A stretch of 40,410 nt of DNA from Bacteroidota bacterium (GTDB taxonomy: Bacteria > Bacteroidota > Bacteroidia > Bacteroidales > FEN-979). The position numbers were made by a program, and so were the translations under genes. How positions within the stretch are numbered: position 1 is the stretch's first letter; each line of letters starts with the position of its first letter. Positions 16,521 through 24,597 of the stretch are shown in pieces. Below the pieces are notes generated by a model that was given only the letters and a program-made list of their open reading frames with translations, ran no database searches and was not told where the DNA came from. The stretch covers positions 1 through 40,410 of the forward strand of contig JAPLDO010000025.1 in assembly GCA_026391715.1 (NCBI GenBank), read 5' to 3'.

Positions 16521-18365
16521 ATGAAAAGAATCTTACTCTTTGCGATTGCGCTTATGTTTGGGGTGGCTTTGATAGCTCAGAACCTCAAGTATTCAAACCC
16601 AAAACACCTGAAAGGACAAGCTGTTCCCGATGTTGCAATTGATAATCCATTATCCCCGCAGCAAACTGGCAATGTATTGACCCAATCGAAATCCACTCTT
16701 GAGGATATCATCGGAGACACACGTTACGACGCTCAGTCAAATGCAACAATTGATAACCGGTTGATTGTATGGCCCGATGGAACAATTTCAGCAGCATGGA
16801 CAAAAGCTCAGCTCGAAACCGGTTATACCGACCGCGGAACCGGTTATAATTATTATAATGGCTCTTCCTGGGGACCGGCTCCTACAGCGAGGATCGAAAC
16901 AATCAGAACAGGCTGGCCAACCATGGACAAGTGGAAAGGAAATGGTGAAATAGTTATCGCCCACCAGAGCGGCACTGCTCCTATGACAATGAATACACGC
17001 CCTGTTAAAGGTACTGGTAGCTGGACCCAAACCCTTATCGCCTCTCCTCCGCCCTGCACAGGTTTATTATGGCCAAGGGTAATGACGTCAGGACCAACCA
17101 ATACTTATGTTCACATGCTCGCGCTCACTGCTCCAACTGGCAATGGAGGCGTAAAATACATGGGCATGGATGGCTGTCTGTTATATTACCGTTCGCTGGA
17201 TGGTGGCGCAACCTGGGACAAAAGCGCTGTTATTCTACCCGGCATGGATTCAATTAACCAGGATGCTTATAACGGCGACCAGTATAGCTGGGGTTCTCCT
17301 CATGGAGATACCATTTATTTTGGCGTTGCTGGACCGTGGACAGATGCATTCATCATGAAGTCAACTGATAATGGAACTACCTGGACAAAAATTCCCGTAT
17401 TAAGCAATGCAAACAAAAAATTACCTGTAGGAACTACGGATATGCCACCCTTTTATGCCGGAGACGGCGCTGTTGCAGTTGAGATGGACCATTCAGGCGT
17501 TATTCACATGGCATTTGGTAAGGGCGGCGGCTATATGGCGGCAAGCGCAAAGTATATTTATGTTAATGTAAATGGACTTATATACTGGAATACAACAATG
17601 CCGATGGTACAGGACAGTTTGATTCTTGACAGTCTCGACGTTCATGGCAATTTACTGGGATATGTTTTTGACGGACCAAATCCCGGCGATACCATTGTTG
17701 CCGCTCCTAGTTACAGAGTTGGACTTTCCAGTCATCCTCAGATTTCCGTTGACGCCTATAATAATATTTATTGCCTTTATAGCGCCGTGACGCCTGGGAA
17801 TCCATCACTTGATCCTTATAATTACCGCCATATATGGGGCAGGGCAAAATTCCATGACAAGGGAGTATGGACAGAAATGAAGGATTTTAATGAAGGCGTT
17901 CTTTATATGTTTGCTGAGTTTGCATTTCCGAATATGGCAAAAGATGTATTGAACAATAATTTGCATGTGTTCTACCAAACCTCCCCCCAGCCTGGCTCGG
18001 CAGTGCAGGTTACCACAATTCCGGTGCATGACAATAGCATCGAACACCGCGCTATTCCTGTGTCAGATTTCTGGCCAACAGGCATTAAAAACAATCTGGA
18101 TATACGCAAAAATGTTGTCAGCCAGAATTTTCCAAACCCGGTACATGGAACAACTTCATTTACTGTAACCCTCAGCCACCAGGCAAATGTAACAGTCGAC
18201 GTTTTCAACGTGATGGGACAGAAGGTTATAAGCATGGATAAAGGACTTGTAAATGCCGGCGTCACAACTTATAACATTGATTGCGGCTCGCTTACTGCCG
18301 GTATATTTTTCTATACGGTAAAGATCAATGGCGAATCGTTTACCCATAAAATAATTGTAGAATAG
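16521..18365 (+). CDS. T9SS-exported beta-propeller (Asp-box/sialidase-like) protein, copy 1
   Basis: 614 residues. A signal peptide (1-19, ending ALIAQ) is followed by a propeller-like body with Asp-box motifs at 224-233 (RSLDGGATWD) and 281-290 (STDNGTTWTK), and by a T9SS type A sorting domain from about 536 to the end (NFPNPVHGTTSF, VTVDVFNVMGQKV, TAGIFFYTVKINGE). It should be secreted across the outer membrane by the type IX system and anchored or released there. Asp-box propellers include sialidases, but I do not see the full arginine triad, so enzymatic activity is not claimed. It is the first of three tandem paralogues and has its own promoter and terminator. Confidence 0.85.
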   Translation: MKRILLFAIALMFGVALIAQNLKYSNPKHLKGQAVPDVAIDNPLSPQQTGNVLTQSKSTLEDIIGDTRYDAQSNATIDNRLIVWPDGTISAAWTKAQLETGYTDRGTGYNYYNGSSWGPAPTARIETIRTGWPTMDKWKGNGEIVIAHQSGTAPMTMNTRPVKGTGSWTQTLIASPPPCTGLLWPRVMTSGPTNTYVHMLALTAPTGNGGVKYMGMDGCLLYYRSLDGGATWDKSAVILPGMDSINQDAYNGDQYSWGSPHGDTIYFGVAGPWTDAFIMKSTDNGTTWTKIPVLSNANKKLPVGTTDMPPFYAGDGAVAVEMDHSGVIHMAFGKGGGYMAASAKYIYVNVNGLIYWNTTMPMVQDSLILDSLDVHGNLLGYVFDGPNPGDTIVAAPSYRVGLSSHPQISVDAYNNIYCLYSAVTPGNPSLDPYNYRHIWGRAKFHDKGVWTEMKDFNEGVLYMFAEFAFPNMAKDVLNNNLHVFYQTSPQPGSAVQVTTIPVHDNSIEHRAIPVSDFWPTGIKNNLDIRKNVVSQNFPNPVHGTTSFTVTLSHQANVTVDVFNVMGQKVISMDKGLVNAGVTTYNIDCGSLTAGIFFYTVKINGESFTHKIIVE

Positions 18366-18378
18366 CAAATTCCACAAG

Positions 18379-18415
18379 AAAAAAAAAGGCTGCGCCGTAA
18401 GGACAGCCTTTTTTT
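18379..18415 (+). terminator. Hairpin terminator after propeller copy 1
   Basis: AAAAAAAGGCTG (18381-18392) pairs with CAGCCTTTTTTT (18404-18415) around an 11-base loop, with a terminal T-run. It begins 13 bases after the stop codon. Confidence 0.85.
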
Positions 18416-18458
18416 ATGGAAAATACGAAGATCAGCAAAGTCGGTACTGTCAAATTTG

Positions 18459-18466
18459 TATCTTTG
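18459..18466 (+). promoter_or_regulatory. -7 element for the second propeller gene
   Basis: TATCTTTG, an exact TAnnTTTG match, lies between the preceding terminator and the gene, 28 bases before the chosen ATG at 18495. This placement argues against the longer upstream start at 18456, which would precede the promoter element. Confidence 0.6.
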
Positions 18467-18494
18467 CATCAGCATAAACCTAAAATCATTAATT

Positions 18495-20324
18495 ATGAAA
18501 AAACTTTTACTTTTTGCGATGGCCTTCATGGTTGGAATCGCAGTGATGGCGCAGTTGAAGCCAGCTAAATTATCAAGTTCATTGCAGAACAGAGCTATGC
18601 CCGCTCCTATTGCAATTGACAATTCTGCAACTTTTATTCAGTCGGGCAACCCTGTAGTAAACACAAAATCTGTTTTGGACGAGGTGATGGGCAATTCATT
18701 AACTTACGACATGCAGTCAAACGCTTCTATGATGAGCCGTTTGTACCGGTTTGAAGATGGAACAGTTGCCGGCGCCTGGACAACGAGTTATATTTCAGGC
18801 AACGCCGATCGTGGCTCTGGTTATAACTATTACAACGGAACATCCTGGGGAACCCAGCCAACAGCGCGACTTGAAACTATAAGAACCGGCTGGCCAAACA
18901 TCAATCCCTGGATGGGGAATGGCGAACTCAACGTTTCTCATAATTCAACTACCTCTTTGGTTTTTAATACACGCCCTGTTAAAGGTACCGGCGCGTGGAC
19001 ACAGACTCTTCCGCTTTCCTCGCCAACAGGAATTACCGGTTTGGTTTGGCCAAGGGCAATAACCAATGGTAATAATTTCCAGAATATTCATATCATCACT
19101 GTCGGTCAGGGAAACCTGGGCGGTCAAACCGCTGCTTTGCTTTATTACCGGTCGCTTGATGGCGGCGCTACATGGGATAAGATGGGAACTGTTTTTCCAG
19201 AACTTGATGGTACGAAATACCTCGCCTTTGGCGGCGATGATTATGCCTGGATTGAACCACATGGCGATACAATTGCTTTTGTAAACGCAGGAAGCTGGAC
19301 AGACACATTTCTTATGTACTCTTATGATAATGGTAACACATGGACTAAAAAAATCATTTTACCAAACTATTATGGACTTACACCCTTAACAACCGCGACG
19401 CCTGCTTTTATTTGCGGAGATGGCACTGTTGCCGGCGCGATGGATAAAAACGGAGTTTTCCACGTAGCCTTTGGTCGTATGCGCGCTGCCGGCGACGGAG
19501 CAGCTCATAATTACTATCCGGGAACCGATGGAATAGTTTACTGGAACTCAACCTTGCCCGCCCTCGATACAGCCATTATTACAAATATTGATTCCTGCGA
19601 CGCGCATAATATTTTGATTGGTTACGTTGCAGCAAATTCTGCCGGCGACTCTATTCTTAGCCCGTTCCCATATTACGGCGTAAGTTTATCGAGTTTCCCG
19701 CAGGTTTCCATTGATGAGTACAATAATATATATTTCCTCTGGTCAAGCCTCACTGTTGGCAATCCCTCACCGGATCCGCTGAACTACCGTCATATCTGGG
19801 GTCGCGCCTGGTATCATGGCAAACCGCAATGGACAGAGATGAAAGACTTAAATTCAGACATCGTCTATATGTTCCAGGAATATGCCTATCCGGCTGTGGC
19901 AAAAAGCATTAAAAATAATAAAATCCTTTTGCTCACCCAAACCTCTCCGCAACCAGGTTCAAATATCAAAGACGCCACTATTCCCGTTCACGAAGTATTT
20001 ATGGAATACCGTGAAATTCCTGCCGACTATTTCGTTATGGTTGGCGTTGATAATAAAGAGGCGTCTTCCAGTTTCGTCGGAAAAAACTACCCGAATCCGG
20101 TTAAAGATATCACTAACTTCAATGTAAAGCTTGAAAAAGCTGCCAATGTAATTGTTGAAGTTACAAATATTATGGGTCAGAAAGTGATGACAATGAACAT
20201 GGGAACAATTACAAGCGGCGGTCATAAATTCACTATTGACGCCAGCCAGTTAACTTCCGGCATCTATTTCTACACTGTGAAGATCGGTAACGAAACCTAT
20301 ACACAAAAGATGATTGTTGAATAA
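18495..20324 (+). CDS. T9SS-exported beta-propeller (Asp-box/sialidase-like) protein, copy 2
   Basis: 609 residues when started at MKKLLLFAMAFMVG (18495). The frame is open from 18456, but that start would put the promoter inside the gene and add residues before the signal peptide. The layout matches copy 1: signal peptide ending VMAQ, the conserved ADRGSGYNYYNGTSWG and ARLETIRTGWPN block, Asp-boxes RSLDGGATWDK and SYDNGNTWTK, and a C-terminal T9SS sorting domain (NYPNPVKDITNF, IVEVTNIMGQKV, SGIYFYTVKIGNE). It is more divergent from copies 1 and 3 than they are from each other in the middle region: it lacks the SNANKKLP segment shared by the other two. Confidence 0.85.
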   Translation: MKKLLLFAMAFMVGIAVMAQLKPAKLSSSLQNRAMPAPIAIDNSATFIQSGNPVVNTKSVLDEVMGNSLTYDMQSNASMMSRLYRFEDGTVAGAWTTSYISGNADRGSGYNYYNGTSWGTQPTARLETIRTGWPNINPWMGNGELNVSHNSTTSLVFNTRPVKGTGAWTQTLPLSSPTGITGLVWPRAITNGNNFQNIHIITVGQGNLGGQTAALLYYRSLDGGATWDKMGTVFPELDGTKYLAFGGDDYAWIEPHGDTIAFVNAGSWTDTFLMYSYDNGNTWTKKIILPNYYGLTPLTTATPAFICGDGTVAGAMDKNGVFHVAFGRMRAAGDGAAHNYYPGTDGIVYWNSTLPALDTAIITNIDSCDAHNILIGYVAANSAGDSILSPFPYYGVSLSSFPQVSIDEYNNIYFLWSSLTVGNPSPDPLNYRHIWGRAWYHGKPQWTEMKDLNSDIVYMFQEYAYPAVAKSIKNNKILLLTQTSPQPGSNIKDATIPVHEVFMEYREIPADYFVMVGVDNKEASSSFVGKNYPNPVKDITNFNVKLEKAANVIVEVTNIMGQKVMTMNMGTITSGGHKFTIDASQLTSGIYFYTVKIGNETYTQKMIVE

Positions 20325-20343
20325 CGTAAGATTTCATCTTCTT

Positions 20344-20379
20344 AAAAAGAGCTGTTCCATTCGGAGCAGCTTTTTTTTT
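20344..20379 (+). terminator. Hairpin terminator after propeller copy 2
   Basis: AGCTG-T-TCC (20350-20358) pairs with GGA-G-CAGCT (20363-20371) around a 4-base loop with one internal mismatch, followed by nine T. An A-run precedes the stem, so it could work in both directions. Confidence 0.8.
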
Positions 20380-20476
20380 AACCGGATTTTGTATTCGTTT
20401 GCCCGCTAAAACCAGGATGTCATAGAATTTATAGAATAAAACGGGATTCGCAGGCTTAGTTGACTATATTATTTTG

Positions 20477-20484
20477 TATGTTTG
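20477..20484 (+). promoter_or_regulatory. -7 element for the third propeller gene
   Basis: TATGTTTG matches TAnnTTTG, 34 bases before the ATG at 20519. The alternative upstream start at 20474 would overlap this element. Confidence 0.5.
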
Positions 20485-20518
20485 TATTATTCAAAAAACG
20501 ATCATTAAAACAAGAATT

Positions 20519-22321
20519 ATGAAAAAAATTACTGTCTTGCTTCTTGCATTGTTGTGTACATCTATGTTGATGGCACAATCAAAATTTGCCAGGGTACCTA
20601 TTAAGATGGTTCCTGCAAATGCCATTAAAAACCAGTTGACTCCGTCGCAGCCTGGAAATGCTACTGCCAATACAAAAGCCACATTGGAAGATATTATAGG
20701 CAATACCTGGTACGATATGCAAACCAATGGCGCTATTGATCCCCGGCTTACCGTTTATCCCAACGGTTCAATGGCAGGCGTTTGGATCAGAGGCACCACC
20801 AATTCCAACGACAGAGGTACCGGATATAATTATTTTAATGGAACTTCCTGGGCTCCTGAGCCAACTGCACGCATCGAAAACGACCGTACCGGCTGGCCAT
20901 CTTATGCGCCTCTTGGACCCACGGGTGAGATTGTTATTGCTCACCTGAACGATGGATTAAAAATTTCAAGCAGAACAATTAAGGGACAAGGAACATGGAA
21001 CCAGAGTGTGTTAATGGGACCTGCCGGCGCCACTGATATTTCATGGCCCAGAATTATTACAAATGGAACAAATCATAACTGTATCCACATGCTTGCCACT
21101 ACTTATGTTACTTACCAGGGACTTACCCCTTATGCCTTGCTCTACTATCGTTCTCTCGACGCCGGACAAACCTGGGACAAATTGCATGTGATTTTACCGC
21201 AGTTAACCTCTACTGATTATGATGGTTTCAACGGAGATGAATATGCCTGGGGCACGCCTCATGGCGATACAATCTATTTCGCCGTTTCCGGACCGTGGCT
21301 CGACACCTTTATCATGCAATCAAATGACAATGGAAATACATGGAATAAAATCCCTGTGTTGAGCAATGCCAATAAAAAATTGCCAGCCGGAACAACCGAA
21401 GTATTGCCTTTTGCATCATCCGACGGCGCCGTTGCAGTGGAAATGGACAACTCCGGAGTTTTCCATGTTGCATTTGGAATTGGCGGCGGTTCAATGACTG
21501 GCGGTACAAAGTACATTACAATTAACGCTAACGGGCTGGTTTACTGGAACTCAACAATGCCAATGGTTAAGGACAGTCTTGATCTCGATACATTGGAAGC
21601 CCACGGACAATTGCTCGGAGCAGTTTACAATGGTCCCGCTACTGGCGATACCATCGTTGCAGCGCCAAGTTACCGCGTTGGACTCTCCAGCTTTCCTCAG
21701 ATTTCAGTGGATAATTATAATAATCTGTATTTCCTTTGGTCTGCAGTTAAACCTGGAAATCCTTCTCCCGATCCCTTCAACTATCGTCATATCTGGGGAC
21801 GCGCCAAATTCCATAACAAACAGGACATGACTGAAATGATTGACCTTAACGGCGGCGTTATGTATTTGTTTAACGAATTTGTTTATCCAACCATGGCAAA
21901 AAGAATTCTGAATGATAAACTTGAGGTAATATATCAATCAGCTCCCGAACCAGGCTCAAATATCGTGGACGCAACAATCGCAGCGCATGAATGTAAAATC
22001 GAGCATCGCCAGATACCAGGTTCCACTTTCTGGTTTACAGGTATCAGCAACCCGAACGAACGAAAGAATCAGGTGGGTCAGAATTACCCGAATCCGGCGA
22101 AAGGGTTAACTTCTTTTAATGTTAATCTGACAAAAACTTCATCCGTAATTGTGGAAGTTTCCAACTTGATGGGACAAAAGCTCATGACCTTCGACAAAGG
22201 TATTTGTCAGTCAGGCGCGCAGAAATTCACTATTGATGCAAGCAGTTTTTCATCCGGAATTTATTTCTATACGGTTAAAATTGATGGCGAATCTTATACC
22301 CATAAAATGATTGTTGAATAA
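20519..22321 (+). CDS. T9SS-exported beta-propeller (Asp-box/sialidase-like) protein, copy 3
   Basis: 600 residues from MKKITVLLLALLCTSMLMAQ (20519). It has the same architecture as copies 1 and 2: signal peptide, the DRGTGYNYFNGTSWAPEPTA block, Asp-boxes (RSLDAGQTWDK, SNDNGNTWNK) and a T9SS type A tail (NYPNPAKGLTSF, IVEVSNLMGQKL, SGIYFYTVKIDGE). The segments IPVLSNANKKLPAGTTE and DGAVAVEMDNSGVFHVAFG, and TIVAAPSYRVGLSSFPQIS, are nearly identical to copy 1 and differ from copy 2. The frame is also open from 20474, but that start precedes the promoter element. A strong terminator follows. Confidence 0.85.
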   Translation: MKKITVLLLALLCTSMLMAQSKFARVPIKMVPANAIKNQLTPSQPGNATANTKATLEDIIGNTWYDMQTNGAIDPRLTVYPNGSMAGVWIRGTTNSNDRGTGYNYFNGTSWAPEPTARIENDRTGWPSYAPLGPTGEIVIAHLNDGLKISSRTIKGQGTWNQSVLMGPAGATDISWPRIITNGTNHNCIHMLATTYVTYQGLTPYALLYYRSLDAGQTWDKLHVILPQLTSTDYDGFNGDEYAWGTPHGDTIYFAVSGPWLDTFIMQSNDNGNTWNKIPVLSNANKKLPAGTTEVLPFASSDGAVAVEMDNSGVFHVAFGIGGGSMTGGTKYITINANGLVYWNSTMPMVKDSLDLDTLEAHGQLLGAVYNGPATGDTIVAAPSYRVGLSSFPQISVDNYNNLYFLWSAVKPGNPSPDPFNYRHIWGRAKFHNKQDMTEMIDLNGGVMYLFNEFVYPTMAKRILNDKLEVIYQSAPEPGSNIVDATIAAHECKIEHRQIPGSTFWFTGISNPNERKNQVGQNYPNPAKGLTSFNVNLTKTSSVIVEVSNLMGQKLMTFDKGICQSGAQKFTIDASSFSSGIYFYTVKIDGESYTHKMIVE

Positions 22322-22377
22322 CCAATCGTCAATCCATTCAGGATATACGTAATTGGTTTTACATGACTTTGCAACTG

Positions 22378-22407
22378 AAAACCCACGGGCAACCGTGGGT
22401 TTTTTTA
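22378..22407 (+). terminator. Strong hairpin terminator after propeller copy 3
   Basis: AAAACCCACGG pairs with CCGTGGGTTTT around a GCAA tetraloop and runs into seven T. The T-run merges directly into the ccmB promoter element. Confidence 0.9.
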
Positions 22408-22413
22408 TCTTTG
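22406..22413 (+). promoter_or_regulatory. -7 element for the ccm operon
   Basis: TATCTTTG, an exact TAnnTTTG match, 22 bases before the ccmB ATG. Its first bases overlap the end of the preceding terminator's T-run. Confidence 0.55.
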
Positions 22414-22435
22414 CACCAAATCTATCGCCGGCAAT

Positions 22436-23095
22436 ATGAGCTTTTCAGAAATCAGGTACCTTGTTGAAAAAGAGATAAAACTTGAATTAAAGCAGAAATA
22501 TGTGATCAATGGTATTTTGCTTTATCTCGTTTCCACCATTTTCGTTACCTATCTCGCTTTTGAAAATGCCATTAGTCCCGAAACGTGGAATTCCCTCTTC
22601 TGGATCATCCTGCTTTTCGTTGCCGTAAACGGGATTTCAAAAAGTTTCCTGCAGGAAAGTCCCGCAAGGCATCTTTATTACTATACAATTGCAAGTCCGC
22701 AAGCAATCGTCCTTTCAAAAATTATTTACAATCTATTGTTGATGGCAGTTCTCGCGATGCTCGCTTTTGGTTTTTTTCTTTTGCTGATGGGGAATCTGGT
22801 AGTAAACCTCCCGCTATTTATGCTCACTTTGCTCCTCGGAAGTCTCGGATTATCATCAGTTCTAACCATGGTTGCAGCTATTGCCTCCCGCGCAAGCCAT
22901 AATTTTTCACTGATGGCAATCCTAAGCTTTCCGATCATACTTCCCCTGCTCGCTACCTTGATGAAAGTTTCCGGAAATGCCATGCAAACCTTCGACTGGT
23001 CAGGACTTTCGGGTTTGATCGTTATCCTGATAACCATCAATATAGCAGTTGTTGCGCTCGCCTATCTGTTATTTCCGTACCTTTGGAGGGATTAA
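22436..23095 (+). CDS. ccmB: Heme exporter subunit CcmB
   Basis: 219 residues with six membrane helices; the membrane part of the CcmAB ABC transporter of system I cytochrome c maturation, which with CcmCD releases holo-CcmE. Typical features are the cytoplasmic N-terminus EIRYLVEKEIKLELKQKY, a helix with FWIILLFVAVNGISKSFLQE near 55-75, and LLLGSLGLSSVLTMVAAIASRA near 132-153. The ATPase CcmA, usually encoded next to it, is not in the window. ccmC, ccmD and ccmE follow in order. Confidence 0.9.
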   Translation: MSFSEIRYLVEKEIKLELKQKYVINGILLYLVSTIFVTYLAFENAISPETWNSLFWIILLFVAVNGISKSFLQESPARHLYYYTIASPQAIVLSKIIYNLLLMAVLAMLAFGFFLLLMGNLVVNLPLFMLTLLLGSLGLSSVLTMVAAIASRASHNFSLMAILSFPIILPLLATLMKVSGNAMQTFDWSGLSGLIVILITINIAVVALAYLLFPYLWRD

Positions 23096-23099
23096 GGGG

Positions 23100-23135
23100 A
23101 TTGAGAAGATTGAGAAGATTGAATGGATTGAAATT
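23100..23135 (+). repeat. Four 9-bp units (ATTGAGAAG and variants)
   Basis: Two perfect ATTGAGAAG units (23100-23117) are followed by ATTGAATGG and ATTGAAATT. They fill the ccmB-ccmC gap. A related GAGATTGAAAAGATTG lies after ccmC near 23846. Confidence 0.7.
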
Positions 23136-23173
23136 TCTGGTTTTTTTTGATTTTGAAAATTGATCATTTAGAG

Positions 23174-23830
23174 ATGAAGAGAGATTGGTGGAAATATTTA
23201 TCCGGGATTTTATTGTTATATGCAATTATCGGAGGGTTTATTGTGGATGTTCCTGAATCCATGATAATGGAAACCATGCGTAACCTCTTTTACCATGTAG
23301 GAATGTGGTTTGGGATGTTTGCAATGCTGATTACTGGCTTTATTTATAGTTTGCGTTACCTTAGAAAATTTAATGAAACCGAGGATATTGTGGCTGTGGA
23401 GGCAGTAAACGTCGGACTTATGTTTGGCTTCCTTGGTATCTTTACCGGGATGATCTGGGCAAACTTCACCTGGGGTTCTCCGTGGGTAAAAGATCCAAAA
23501 CTCAATGGCGCCGCAGTTGGTTTGTTTATCTATACTGCTTACATGATCCTCAGAGGTTCGATTGACGATGTTCAAAAAAGAGCCAAGGTGGCTGCTGTTT
23601 ACAACATCTTTGCATTTTTTCTCTGGATCGTTTTTGTGTTGATTTTACCGAAGCTTGCTGGCGACAGTATTCATCCCGGCAATGATTCGCCGCCGGTTTT
23701 ACCGATGCACCTTTATCCCGCAATGCGCCTGATTTTTTATCCTGCAATGATCGGATGGATTCTGCTTGGATTCTGGATAATGCAGATACGGGTTCGAATC
23801 AGGAAAATACAGATGTTGATTGAACAATAG
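23174..23830 (+). CDS. ccmC: Heme handling protein CcmC (CcsA-like)
   Basis: About 218 residues from MKRDWWKYLSG; the frame is open from 23147, but family members begin at the MxxxWWK position. It has six membrane helices. FYHVGMWFGMF near 41-51 holds the first conserved heme-side histidine. The tryptophan-rich loop IWANFTWGSPWVKDPKLNGAA lies near 93-113, and a second conserved histidine is in GDSIHPGND near 168. This matches the short Bacteroidota CcmC/CcsA-like proteins. It loads heme on CcmE in the periplasm. A 144-base gap with a hairpin-like dispersed sequence separates it from ccmD. Confidence 0.88.
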   Translation: MKRDWWKYLSGILLLYAIIGGFIVDVPESMIMETMRNLFYHVGMWFGMFAMLITGFIYSLRYLRKFNETEDIVAVEAVNVGLMFGFLGIFTGMIWANFTWGSPWVKDPKLNGAAVGLFIYTAYMILRGSIDDVQKRAKVAAVYNIFAFFLWIVFVLILPKLAGDSIHPGNDSPPVLPMHLYPAMRLIFYPAMIGWILLGFWIMQIRVRIRKIQMLIEQ

Positions 23831-23874
23831 AACAAGAAAACAAAGAGATTGAAAAGATTGGTTTTGCAACCAAA

Positions 23875-23902
23875 TCCCGAAGGGATGACATCATTATAGA
23901 AA
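23875..23902 (+). repeat. Candidate dispersed intergenic element with TCCC-GAA-GGGA hairpin
   Basis: The segment starts with TCCCGAAGGGA, a 4-bp stem and GAA loop, and continues GATGACATCATTATAGAAA. From memory, near-identical words recur between genes in many Bacteroidota. Only one copy is in this window, so repetition cannot be shown here. Confidence 0.35.
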
Positions 23903-23974
23903 GAGATTTAATGAGGCTTGATAACGATCAACTTGTTAAAGCAGTTTAGCAGTTTTTAATTTTTAATTAACAAA

Positions 23975-24121
23975 ATGGATTCATACGGAAAAATATTTGT
24001 AGTAGTTGCGGTATTGGCGGTGATCCTTATCGGGATTTTCGTTTATATGTTCTTTATTGACCGCAAAGTGAGGAATCTCGAAAAAGAAATCGGAGAAAAA
24101 TTTATAAACAGACAAAGATGA
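23975..24121 (+). CDS. ccmD: CcmD-like small membrane protein
   Basis: 48 residues, MDSYGKIFVVVAVLAVILIG followed by IFVYMFFIDRKVRNLEKEIGEKFINRQR. It is one membrane helix with a charged, coiled-coil-like cytoplasmic tail, the size and layout of CcmD. In system I, CcmD helps release holo-CcmE from CcmC. Its TGA overlaps the ccmE start (ATGA), showing coupled translation. Identification rests mainly on position and topology, since CcmD is poorly conserved. Confidence 0.75.
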   Translation: MDSYGKIFVVVAVLAVILIGIFVYMFFIDRKVRNLEKEIGEKFINRQR

Positions 24122-24522
24122 AAACCAAACATATTATTCTGATACTCGTTCTGGTTGCAGCCGTTGCTGTTGTCATTACAACTATGACCGATTCAGGGAC
24201 CTACTCCGATTTCGGCGAAGCAACCCTGAAACCCGGAAAGGAATTGCATATAATCGGAAAACTTAACCGCGCCAAGCCCATTGTTTACGACGCTCAAAAG
24301 AATGCCAATCAGTTTTCGTTCTATATGATTGATGAAAATGGAATCGAAAAAATGGTGATTTACAACAATGCCAAACCCCAGGATTTTGAAAAATCGGAAA
24401 AGGTCGTCATTATCGGATCCATGCAGGGCAATAATTTTCACGCTAAAAGTCTCCTGCTGAAATGCCCTTCAAAATATAACGATAAACAACCCTCAAAATT
24501 CAACGCCAAAAAATTCGGCTGA
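24118..24522 (+). CDS. ccmE: Heme chaperone CcmE, cysteine type
   Basis: 134 residues: an N-terminal membrane anchor (6-23), then an OB-fold with KPGKELHIIGKLNRAKPIVY, FSFYMIDENGIEKMVIYNN and VVIIGSMQGNNFHAKSLLLKC. In the classical protein, heme is held covalently by a histidine in HxxxY. Here the corresponding motif is CPSKY (about 117-121), the CxxxY form known from Desulfovibrio and archaeal CcmE. It carries heme from CcmC to the ligation machinery in the periplasm. ccmF, ccmG and ccmH do not follow; a heptamer array and a UbiD-family gene come next. Confidence 0.9.
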   Translation: MKTKHIILILVLVAAVAVVITTMTDSGTYSDFGEATLKPGKELHIIGKLNRAKPIVYDAQKNANQFSFYMIDENGIEKMVIYNNAKPQDFEKSEKVVIIGSMQGNNFHAKSLLLKCPSKYNDKQPSKFNAKKFG

Positions 24523-24525
24523 CAA

Positions 24526-24595
24526 CCCTCGTCCCTCGTCCCTCGTCCCTCGTCCCTCGTCCCTCGTCCCTCGTCCCTCGTCCTTCGTCCCTCAC
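24526..24595 (+). repeat. Ten tandem heptamers CCCTCGT
   Basis: Eight perfect CCCTCGT units (24526-24581) plus two variants (CCTTCGT, CCCTCAC) fill almost the whole gap between the ccmE stop and the ubiD start. The same heptamer in the opposite orientation (ACGAGGG) occurs at 29013-29042. Confidence 0.95.
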
Positions 24596-24597
24596 AA

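Noticed and set aside
16788-17101. Long minus-strand open frames within the propeller genes.
   Set aside because: They are antisense shadows of the well-supported plus-strand genes.
18456-18494. Longer start of the second propeller gene (MYLCISINLKSLI before MKKLLLF).
   Set aside because: It would start before the TAnnTTTG promoter element and precede a canonical signal peptide.
20474-20518. Longer start of the third propeller gene.
   Set aside because: It would overlap the candidate promoter and adds residues before the signal peptide.
23831-23974. Additional ccm gene between ccmC and ccmD.
   Set aside because: No open frame of useful length; only a short hairpin element and A/T-rich leader.
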